The notes under the pieces are model-generated. The model had not been told where the DNA came from and did no database searches. It saw only the letters and a list, made by a program, of their open reading frames with translations. Shown piece by piece: positions 1 through 6,781 of a stretch of DNA of 45,978 bases (position 1 is its first letter; every line of letters starts with the position of its first letter). This stretch comes from Phytoplasma sp. (lineage in GTDB: Bacteria; Bacillota_I; Bacilli_A; Acholeplasmatales; Acholeplasmataceae). Both the position numbers and the translations under genes were made by a program. The stretch is taken from NCBI GenBank assembly GCA_012519065.1, contig JAAYQV010000033.1:1-45978 (forward strand), read 5' to 3'.

Positions 1-230
1 AAAATTGTAAAAACATCACTTGTCTGTGTTGTTTGATCAATGTAATAAATATCTCCTGCTACTATTTTTTCTTCAGGAAGCGCATTTCCTGAGTCAAACA
101 TAGAAACAAAGGTTGGAATTAAACTAACTGCAATGAGAACAATTGCCATAATGATATTTGAGATGACAAAAGCTTTGGTTTTAACTCTTTTTTCAATACC
201 TTGAATAAATAAGAATTTAAATTTCTTCAT
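1..230 (-). CDS. ABC-2 type transporter permease, partial (N-terminus only)
   Basis: This is the first 76 codons of a membrane protein whose 3' part lies outside the window. It starts at the ATG at 228-230 and stays open to the edge. The N-terminus (MKKFKFLFIQGIEKRVKTKA) is basic and is followed by a long hydrophobic stretch at about residues 22-45, then a polar segment. This is the usual start of NatB/ABC-2 permeases: a cytoplasmic N-terminus, one transmembrane helix, then a large extracellular loop. It overlaps the end of the upstream ATPase gene by 14 bases, so the two are almost certainly co-translated as one exporter. The substrate cannot be read from the sequence. The ABC-2 family call rests on topology and the ATPase partner. 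Confidence 0.7.
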   Translation of the reverse strand, partial: MKKFKFLFIQGIEKRVKTKAFVISNIIMAIVLIAVSLIPTFVSMFDSGNALPEEKIVAGDIYYIDQTTQTSDVFTI

Positions 231-1119
231 ATGCAACACCTACTTTCGCAATAAAAATCTCTGAAAGCGGAGCTTCTTCGACTTCAAATTTCGTAACCTC
301 TTTACATGTGCTGACATAGTCAAAAACATTTTGAGTATATTTTTCATCTTCGATTTTGACGATAGTTTGATCCTGATTGACTATTACTTCATAGACACCT
401 TGAATTTTTTTTAAAGTCTCTGGATCAACTTGTCCTTTTATTTTAATACTTTGTTTTTTATATTCTTTTTTAATCTCTTTGATTTTTCCTTCTAAAACGA
501 CTTTCCCTTTTTGCAAGACAAGCAATTGCTCACAAAATGATTCTACATGATCGATTTGGTGAGATGAAAAAATAATAGTTGCCCCTTTTTGTTGGTATTC
601 TCTAATGACATCTACAAACAGTTGAACGTTAAATAAGTCTAATCCACTAAAAGGTTCATCTAAAACCAAGAGTGTAGGTTCATTAATTAAAGCGGATATA
701 AACTGAATTTTTTGTTGATTTCCTTTAGATAATTCTTTAATTTTTTTATCTTTATATTCACTTATTTTAAATCTTTCTAACCAATAATCTAATCTTTTTA
801 AAATGTCTTCTTTTGGCACGTTTTTCAATTGTCCATAAAATAACATCAGATTTTTTACGGTTAATTTTGTTAGTAAAGATCTTTCTTCAATCATATATCC
901 AATTTGATCTACAGTATCATAGCTAACCGTTTCTCCGTTATATTTTACATATCCTTCGGTTGGCTCTAATAAGCCCATAATCATTCTAAATGTCGTTGTT
1001 TTACCAGCACCATTAGTTCCTAGTAATCCAAAAATTTCACCTGGTTGGACTTGGAAACTTAAATTGTGGACTGCGGTGAAATCACCATACATTAATTTTG
1101 CGTTTACGACCTCAAGCAT
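217..1119 (-). CDS. ABC transporter ATP-binding protein, NatA-like
   Basis: This 300-residue cytoplasmic ATPase would energise the export permease that follows it. Walker A (GTNGAGKT) is at residues 34-41, the signature (LSKGN) at 130-134 and Walker B (LLVLDEP) at about 150-156. A D-loop (SGLD) and switch histidine (SSHQ) follow. About 90 residues after the nucleotide-binding domain match the C-terminal extension typical of NatA/YhaQ-type exporter ATPases. The ATG is preceded by AAGGAC at nine bases. The gene has a strong promoter directly upstream and overlaps the permease gene by 14 bases. The family is confident. NatA (sodium) is only the closest familiar name, and the substrate is unknown. 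Confidence 0.88.
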   Translation of the reverse strand: MLEVVNAKLMYGDFTAVHNLSFQVQPGEIFGLLGTNGAGKTTTFRMIMGLLEPTEGYVKYNGETVSYDTVDQIGYMIEERSLLTKLTVKNLMLFYGQLKNVPKEDILKRLDYWLERFKISEYKDKKIKELSKGNQQKIQFISALINEPTLLVLDEPFSGLDLFNVQLFVDVIREYQQKGATIIFSSHQIDHVESFCEQLLVLQKGKVVLEGKIKEIKKEYKKQSIKIKGQVDPETLKKIQGVYEVIVNQDQTIVKIEDEKYTQNVFDYVSTCKEVTKFEVEEAPLSEIFIAKVGVAYEEI

Positions 1120-1142
1120 TGTATCACGTCCTTTTTATTTTC

Positions 1143-1171
1143 ATTATACACTAGTAAGTATGCTTATTCAA
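1143..1171 (-). promoter_or_regulatory. Sigma-A-type promoter of the ABC transporter operon
   Basis: On the minus strand a -35 TTGAAT (1166-1171) and a consensus -10 TATAAT (1143-1148) are separated by exactly 17 bases. They lie about 25 bases upstream of the ATPase start codon and just past the thrS terminator. Confidence 0.8.
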
Positions 1172-1183
1172 TATTATTTATAA

Positions 1184-1209
1184 ATAAATCCTTTTTTTAA
1201 AGGATTTAT
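1184..1209 (-). terminator. Intrinsic terminator after thrS
   Basis: An 11-bp perfect inverted repeat (ATAAATCCTTT / AAAGGATTTAT) with a 4-base loop begins three bases after the thrS stop. On the minus strand it is followed by a T/A-rich tail rather than a pure T-run, so it may be moderately efficient. Confidence 0.7.
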
Positions 1210-1212
1210 CGT

Positions 1213-3141
1213 TTATATTTTATGTTTAATTTGTGTTTCTAATAATGCGACAAACTCATCTAAACTAATAGTCACTTGTTCTTGGCTACCATATTTTCGA
1301 TAGGTGACTGTTTTTTGTGCAACTTCATTATCTCCAACAACTATTTGATATGGAATTTTTAAAGATTGAGCTTCTCTAATTTTATACCCTAATTTTTCAT
1401 CTCTTAGGTCCATTTCTGCTCTAATACCTAATTTCATTAAGTGTTGATACACTTCTTTTGTGTAATCAGTATGTGCTTGTAGCGCAACTGGTAATAGTTT
1501 TACTTGGACTGGTGATAACCATAGTGGGAAAGCACCTTTATATTCTTCAATTAAGTAAGCTACAAATCTTTCCATAGTTGAAACAACCCCACGGTGAATA
1601 ACTACCGGTCTATGATCGTTTTTGCCATCTTCTCCAACATAGGTTAGATCAAATCTTTGTGGTAATAAGAAATCTAATTGTACGGTAGATAAGGTTTCTT
1701 CATTGCCTAAGGCTGTATAAACTTGAACGTCTAGTTTTGGTCCATAAAATGCAGCTTCTCCAATAGCTTCAAAATAAGGAAGCCCAAGTTCATCCATTGT
1801 TTCTTTTAAATATTTCTCTGCTTTATTCCACATGTCATCGTCATCAAAATATTTTTCTTTATCTTCTGGGTCTCTATAGCTCAATCTAAATTTAAATTCT
1901 GTGATGTTAAAATCTTTATAGCAGTCTAAAATTAGATTAACTGCACGGGTAAACTCTTCTTTAATTTGATCTGGTCTAACAAAGATGTGGGCATCGTTTA
2001 AAGTCATTTCTCTTACTCTTTGTAACCCGGATAATGCTCCGGATTTTTCATAGCGATGCATCATACCTAACTCTGCAATTCTAATTGGTAATTCTCTATA
2101 ACTATGTAGGTCTTTTTTATAAATCATCATATGGTGCGGGCAATTCATTGGTCTTAAAACTAATTTTTCACCATCGCCCATATCCATTGGTGGAAACATG
2201 TTTTCATGATAGTGATCCCAGTGTCCTGATGTTTTATAAAACTCAACATCTGCCATAATTGGTGTATAAACGTGAAGATATCCTAATTCTACTTCTTTAT
2301 CAACGATGTATCTTTCAATGGTGCGTCTAATAGTTGCTCCTTTTGGTAACCAAAACGGTAATCCTGAACCAACCTCTTTTGATACCATGAAAATGTCTAG
2401 CTCTTTTCCTATTTTTCTATGATCTCTTTCTTTTCTTTCTTCTAGTAAGATAAGATGATCATCTAACGCTTTTTTAGTGTAAAAAGCAGTACCGTATATA
2501 CGTGTTAGCTGTTTGTTTTTAGCATCTCCTCGCCAATATGCACCGGCTAGGTTTAAAACTTTAAAGTGTTTGATTTGTTTGGTGTTTAATAAATGTCCAC
2601 CACGACATAGGTCTGTAAATTCACCTTGTGTGTATACAGTTAATTGATCATTTTTATAGTCTTCTAAAATTTGAAGTTTATATATATCATCTTTAAATAT
2701 TTCTTTTGCTTCTTCATAAGTAACTTCTTTTCTAATGATATCTAACTCTTCTTTGGCGATTTGGTGCATCATTTGTTCAATTTTAGGTAGTGCTTCATCA
2801 GAGAATTTAATGTCATTAAAATCAACGTCATAATAAAAACCTTCTTTGATGGCAGGTCCAACACCAAACATGGCGTTTGGGTATAATCTTTTAATGGCTT
2901 GAGCCATAAGGTGTGCTGCACTATGGTTAATGATATCAAGACTTCTTATGTCTTTTTCTGTTAGTAATTCTAATTGTCCATCAATGGTTAACGCTCTGTT
3001 TAACTCTATATAATCACCATTATAAATGGCAGCTACAACGCTTTTTGATAGACTTTTTGAAATAGATTCGGCTATTTCAAAAGGTGTGATGTTTTTATGA
3101 AATTCTTTAATACTTTTGTCTGGAAATGTTACTTTAATCAT
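1213..3141 (-). CDS. thrS: Threonine-tRNA ligase (ThrRS)
   Basis: This enzyme charges tRNA-Thr in the cytoplasm. At 642 residues it is the full bacterial length. The order is an N-terminal TGS domain (about 1-60), an editing domain with HxxxH (H73, H77) and the distal cysteine in DLCRGGH, the class II catalytic core, and a C-terminal anticodon-binding domain from about 540. The catalytic zinc ligands are visible as Cys in RPMNCPHH, His in NDAHIF and His in VVIHRG. The ATG at 3139-3141 follows a strong AGGAGG at seven bases. Expression is controlled by the T-box leader upstream. The gene follows dnaB-dnaI as in Bacillus subtilis. The identity is secure. Confidence 0.98.
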   Translation of the reverse strand: MIKVTFPDKSIKEFHKNITPFEIAESISKSLSKSVVAAIYNGDYIELNRALTIDGQLELLTEKDIRSLDIINHSAAHLMAQAIKRLYPNAMFGVGPAIKEGFYYDVDFNDIKFSDEALPKIEQMMHQIAKEELDIIRKEVTYEEAKEIFKDDIYKLQILEDYKNDQLTVYTQGEFTDLCRGGHLLNTKQIKHFKVLNLAGAYWRGDAKNKQLTRIYGTAFYTKKALDDHLILLEERKERDHRKIGKELDIFMVSKEVGSGLPFWLPKGATIRRTIERYIVDKEVELGYLHVYTPIMADVEFYKTSGHWDHYHENMFPPMDMGDGEKLVLRPMNCPHHMMIYKKDLHSYRELPIRIAELGMMHRYEKSGALSGLQRVREMTLNDAHIFVRPDQIKEEFTRAVNLILDCYKDFNITEFKFRLSYRDPEDKEKYFDDDDMWNKAEKYLKETMDELGLPYFEAIGEAAFYGPKLDVQVYTALGNEETLSTVQLDFLLPQRFDLTYVGEDGKNDHRPVVIHRGVVSTMERFVAYLIEEYKGAFPLWLSPVQVKLLPVALQAHTDYTKEVYQHLMKLGIRAEMDLRDEKLGYKIREAQSLKIPYQIVVGDNEVAQKTVTYRKYGSQEQVTISLDEFVALLETQIKHKI

Positions 3142-3161
3142 TTTAATTCCTCCTTTTTATA

Positions 3162-3376
3162 ATAAAAAAGTCCTTAGAAAAATCTAAGGACGAATATTTT
3201 CGCGGTACCACCTTAGTTCTAGTTATGTTGTATAACTAGCACTTAATCATTTTTAACGGAATGACCCGAACTGTTTTTTGCAGTTAACTCCAAGGTAGTA
3301 ATTTTAATAAGTCGTAGCTTACACCATCCTACGTCGCTTTTGGGTATTAAAATCGTGTCCTCTTCTTCGTTCTATT
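3162..3376 (-). promoter_or_regulatory. T-box leader (tRNA-Thr-sensing riboswitch) of thrS
   Basis: This leader reads uncharged tRNA-Thr and switches thrS transcription on. The T-box consensus (AAGGTGGTACCGCG on the minus strand) is at 3201-3214 and carries the tRNA-acceptor-binding bases. Immediately downstream is a terminator hairpin (3170-3191, 8-bp stem GTCCTTAG/CTAAGGAC) followed by a T-run. A Stem I-like long hairpin occupies about 3285-3360 and includes a GATGGTG distal loop. On its 3' side the minus strand reads TTACTACCTTGG, which offers ACC (3294-3296) or ACT (3297-3299) as the threonine specifier. The element is certain; which triplet is the specifier is inferred from position. Confidence 0.93.
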
Positions 3377-3380
3377 TTAT

Positions 3381-3409
3381 ATTTTATCTTTATTTGTTGG
3401 ATAATTCAA
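3381..3409 (-). promoter_or_regulatory. Promoter of the thrS T-box leader
   Basis: A -35 TTGAAT (3404-3409) and a -10 TAAAAT (3381-3386) have a 17-base spacer on the minus strand. It sits only ten bases past the dnaI stop, and no terminator separates the two. Confidence 0.75.
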
Positions 3410-3418
3410 GTGTTTTAG

Positions 3419-4204
3419 TTACTTTTCAAAGCTTATTGGTGTTGTTAAATCAACAATACGTCTTAAAAGTCTGCCTGCTTTGATTTTAGCATCTGCTGCT
3501 TGAGTTTGTGATAGGGCAATAGATAGTCTATGACCATCGTAATTACTGGTAATAAAAACGGGTAATCCTGCGGATAAACGATAATGTAGAATAGGAAATA
3601 AAATCTCATCTCTAAACCAATCTGAAATATATTCTCCACCTAAATCATCTAAAATTAAGCAATCACATTGTTTGAGTTGATTGACTCTTTTTTCTAAGGT
3701 ACCTTGATTCATATTTGAACGTATACTTCTGACTAAATCTGGCATAAAGACAAATAATACATTAACATTTTTTCTAGTTAATTCTTTTGCCATGGCTGAC
3801 ATTAAATAGCTTTTCCCAGTGCCGTATTCCCCATATAAGTATAACCCTTGTTTATGATTTGGATAATCTTCTACAAATTTTTTAGATAAATGAAGGGCTT
3901 TTTCTTTATTTTCTGTGGTTGTGTAAAAATCATCAAAACTAGCATCTTGAATATAGACATCACTTTCAAAAGTTTCTAGTTGTGATTTTAAGTAATCTTT
4001 GATTTTTTCATCAGTTTTTTCTTTAGTGGGTGCTAAAACGATATGAAGATGTGGTTCTGTTTTTAGAACTTTAACATAACCGCCTTCTACTTTTTTGTCT
4101 TCTGTTAAATATTGATAAAGCATGATAATATCTGTATCTTTAATGTCAAGATCTTTGGTTTCTGGGTGGGATTTAATGTAGTTTTTCATTTCATCTAAGG
4201 TCAT
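3419..4204 (-). CDS. dnaI: Helicase loader DnaI (DnaC/DnaI-type AAA+ ATPase)
   Basis: This protein loads the replicative helicase at origins and restarted forks. I take the ATG at 4202-4204, giving 261 residues: it sits seven bases after GGAGG and forms an ATGA overlap with the stop of the upstream dnaB gene. A longer reading frame opens 13 codons earlier but without a ribosome site. The AAA+ core has Walker A (GEYGTGKS, about residues 125-132) and Walker B (CLILDD, about 182-187), with sensor and arginine motifs near the C-terminus (GRLLRR). The N-terminal domain has no cysteines, unlike B. subtilis DnaI, which carries a zinc site there. It is the last gene of polA-mutM-coaE-dnaB-dnaI. Confidence 0.93.
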   Translation of the reverse strand: MTLDEMKNYIKSHPETKDLDIKDTDIIMLYQYLTEDKKVEGGYVKVLKTEPHLHIVLAPTKEKTDEKIKDYLKSQLETFESDVYIQDASFDDFYTTTENKEKALHLSKKFVEDYPNHKQGLYLYGEYGTGKSYLMSAMAKELTRKNVNVLFVFMPDLVRSIRSNMNQGTLEKRVNQLKQCDCLILDDLGGEYISDWFRDEILFPILHYRLSAGLPVFITSNYDGHRLSIALSQTQAADAKIKAGRLLRRIVDLTTPISFEK

Positions 4205-5391
4205 TTCCATTCCTCCAATCCTTCCATATAAGAATCTAGCCATTCTGGTGTGACTTCTTTAGCAACACCTTTATTTTTTTGTCTACCTTTTTTAGATGGT
4301 TCATATTTTTCAATTTCCATATAAAACTTATATGCATCTTCTGTTGTAGTGATGCCTCGCTGTTGCCAGTTTTCTAATACTTTTTCTAAATATTTAATGC
4401 CGGGCAATATACCTTCTTTAATTTTTAAAACATGAAGTAATAAAACATTGATGATGCCTATTTCGACTTGATTTCTTTCTAGAAGCGTTGCAACTGTATC
4501 TGAAGCAACGGCTTGATAATTGTTTTTACATAACTTAGTAATAATGCGTTGCGGTGAACTTTTCTTTAAGACCTCTAACTCAAGATCATTATCATTGGTT
4601 TTTTCTGTAATGACTGGTTTGGTATTTTTATTGAGTGTTTCATAATATTGTTTGGTTTTTACACTAAGTTCTTGAATGTTAATTTGGCCATTTGGCAATG
4701 CCGTATGAATATAAATTTCAGCAAGCTGTTTTTCATTGAGTTGATAAACAAAACTAAGTCTTTTGACATGATCTACTGTCTTGAAATTAAGTAAAATGGG
4801 TTTTTTTAATCTTTCTGGTAAATTTGAAATAAAAAGTTCATAATCAAATTCACTATCAAAAATAACTCCTCCATTATTTCTTTTACCTATATATGAACTA
4901 TTATCCTTCATTTTTAAAGTTTTAAATTCAAATAAATCATCAAATTGTTTGCTGATGTTTTCATACTCATCTAAATTTTCTTTTTCGATTAAAAACTGTT
5001 TAGTGAGTGCTAAATAGGTAGTTTCACCTACTTGGCTTAACAAGAATTGACCAAAAATAGTATCTCTTAAAAATTGTTGAGCTGAAAGAGGATGTTTTAA
5101 CATATATATATAGTTTTTGTTTTTTTGATAGGTTTCAAGTAAATTAAGTGCTTCTAGTTTTTCTCTTGCTTCTATAAAATTTTCTTCTTTGATGTTTAGT
5201 AGATCAAAAAGAAAAAGATGCTTATGCTTTTCTGATTTATAGTTTTTCTTATTTACTAAATGAAATAAGGCAGAATAAATACTATATGAAGAAAATCCCA
5301 TAATCGGTTGATATAGGAGCATTAAAACCTTATGATCATCAATTGAAAGATCACCAGGTATCATACATATAAAATTATCTTTTTCTATCAT
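4201..5391 (-). CDS. dnaB: Replication initiation and membrane-attachment protein, DnaB (Firmicutes type)
   Basis: This is the Firmicutes helicase co-loader DnaB (B. subtilis naming), not the hexameric helicase. It is 396 residues, somewhat shorter than the B. subtilis protein of about 470. The N-terminal part has the winged-helix DnaB_2 pattern (LSIDDHKVLMLLYQPIMG, where genes of this family carry LYxPLIG). The C-terminal part has a DnaD-like helical domain ending in YLEKVLENWQQRGI, the YxxxIxxxWxxxGI signature of that domain. Its position directly before dnaI and after coaE is the conserved Firmicutes order. The stop is TGA and overlaps the dnaI start. No nrdR lies next to it, unlike in Bacillus. 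Confidence 0.88.
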   Translation of the reverse strand: MIEKDNFICMIPGDLSIDDHKVLMLLYQPIMGFSSYSIYSALFHLVNKKNYKSEKHKHLFLFDLLNIKEENFIEAREKLEALNLLETYQKNKNYIYMLKHPLSAQQFLRDTIFGQFLLSQVGETTYLALTKQFLIEKENLDEYENISKQFDDLFEFKTLKMKDNSSYIGKRNNGGVIFDSEFDYELFISNLPERLKKPILLNFKTVDHVKRLSFVYQLNEKQLAEIYIHTALPNGQINIQELSVKTKQYYETLNKNTKPVITEKTNDNDLELEVLKKSSPQRIITKLCKNNYQAVASDTVATLLERNQVEIGIINVLLLHVLKIKEGILPGIKYLEKVLENWQQRGITTTEDAYKFYMEIEKYEPSKKGRQKNKGVAKEVTPEWLDSYMEGLEEWK

Positions 5392-5395
5392 TTTT

Positions 5396-5989
5396 TTACA
5401 CCACCGATTTAAGATATTGATCTATTTGATCATAAAGTTCTTCTAGACCCTTATTATTGTTTATAATATGGGTTGCATATTTTTTCTTTTCATTAATTGA
5501 TATTTGAGTAGAAATTCTTCTTTTAGCTTCTGCTTTGGTTAGATGATTTCTTTTCATCAGTCTTTCTGTTTGTGTCTTTATGGTTGTATATATGAGTAAA
5601 ATCTCATCTACTTTTTGATAGTATCCTGTTTCTATTAAAAGTGGCATATCAATAAAGATAGGTTGTTTATTGTTTACTTTTTTAATTTGTCTTTCAATTT
5701 CTTCAAACACTTTGGGATGGATGATTTGATTTATTTCATGTCTAATTTTCTCATCTGAAAATAAGAGTTTAGCCATCTTTTGTTTGTCTACTGTATTTTT
5801 GTCATCTAGGACGTTAAATTTTTCTAGTTCCTTAATCACCTTTGGCGTTGTTAATAATTGAGCAACAATTTGATCACTGTCAATAACCTTATAACCTTTT
5901 TTTATAAGGTAGTTTGCTACTGTTGTCTTTCCGGTAGCGATACTTCCTGTTAAGCCTATTAACTTATTTTTGACAATTTTCGCACACAT
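5396..5989 (-). CDS. coaE: Dephospho-CoA kinase
   Basis: This enzyme phosphorylates dephospho-CoA at the 3'-hydroxyl, the last step of coenzyme A synthesis. The P-loop (GSIATGKT) lies near the N-terminus. The conserved aspartate in VIDSDQ and the PLLIE motif of the lid/CoA region follow, and the length (197 residues) is standard. I start at the ATG at 5987-5989 (MCAKIVKNKL), preceded by GGAGG at 11 bases and AGAGGG at four; the frame is open to a TTG six codons earlier. The 5' end overlaps mutM by 26 bases, implying coupled translation. The other half of late CoA synthesis, coaD, is also in this window, at 42.7 kb. Confidence 0.95.
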   Translation of the reverse strand: MCAKIVKNKLIGLTGSIATGKTTVANYLIKKGYKVIDSDQIVAQLLTTPKVIKELEKFNVLDDKNTVDKQKMAKLLFSDEKIRHEINQIIHPKVFEEIERQIKKVNNKQPIFIDMPLLIETGYYQKVDEILLIYTTIKTQTERLMKRNHLTKAEAKRRISTQISINEKKKYATHIINNNKGLEELYDQIDQYLKSVV

Positions 5990-6773
5990 AAGTCCCTCTA
6001 CCTCCAACCTTTATTTTTGTAATGATGGTATGACAAATAGGGCAAGGTAAGCCTTTTTTTCCATGCACGTTTAGTTTTAATTGAAATCTACCGTGAACAC
6101 CTAGACTTGATTCATAACTACTAATCGTTGTTCCACCTAAGGCAATTGCTTTATCAAGCGTTGTGATGCTATTTTCAAGAATTTCTTTTGCTTGTTTTTC
6201 TGTAATTAATTGGGCTAATTTTGTTGGATGTATTTTAGATAAAAACAAGACTTCGTTAACATAAATATTACCTAAACCAGCGATGACGGTTTGGTCAAGT
6301 AAAGCATTTTTTATAGGTATTTTTCTTGTTTTTAGTTTTTGATAAAAGGTTTGAAAGTTAATATCCGTTGGATCTGGTGCTAATTTATTAAGTGGTTTTT
6401 CTGTTAAGTATGTACTTTTATGATGTACTGAAAACCTTCCGAATTTTCTGAAATCTTGGTATCTAACAGATCGTCCACTTTCTAATTCCCATGAAAAGTG
6501 TTCATGTTTTTCTATTGGGTCTTCTTGCTTTTTCAAATAGAATTTGCCTTCCATACGAAGATGACCAACGACGATGATATCATTAGTAAGATGAAAAATA
6601 AGATATTTTCCTTTTCTGGTAATATCTGTTATTTTAAGCCCTGTAAGTTCTTTGAACTGAGGGTTGTGGTAAACAATTGGCTCATAGTAAACATGAACTG
6701 CTTTAATTTCATCATTTAAAATTTGTTTTTTAAGTGTTTGTACAACAACTTCTACTTCTGGTAATTCTGGCAT
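5964..6773 (-). CDS. mutM: Formamidopyrimidine-DNA glycosylase (Fpg/MutM)
   Basis: This base-excision repair enzyme removes 8-oxoguanine and formamidopyrimidines and has AP-lyase activity. The mature N-terminus PELPEVE supplies the catalytic proline (P2) and glutamate (E3). The conserved RKGKYL lysine is at about residue 57. The C-terminal zinc finger has C244, C247, C264 and C267 (Cx2C-x16-Cx2C). The length (269) is typical. An AGGTGAT ribosome site precedes the ATG. It starts eight bases after the polA stop, so excision and gap-filling genes are co-transcribed. Confidence 0.97.
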   Translation of the reverse strand: MPELPEVEVVVQTLKKQILNDEIKAVHVYYEPIVYHNPQFKELTGLKITDITRKGKYLIFHLTNDIIVVGHLRMEGKFYLKKQEDPIEKHEHFSWELESGRSVRYQDFRKFGRFSVHHKSTYLTEKPLNKLAPDPTDINFQTFYQKLKTRKIPIKNALLDQTVIAGLGNIYVNEVLFLSKIHPTKLAQLITEKQAKEILENSITTLDKAIALGGTTISSYESSLGVHGRFQLKLNVHGKKGLPCPICHTIITKIKVGGRGTYVCENCQK

Positions 6774-6781
6774 ATCATCAC

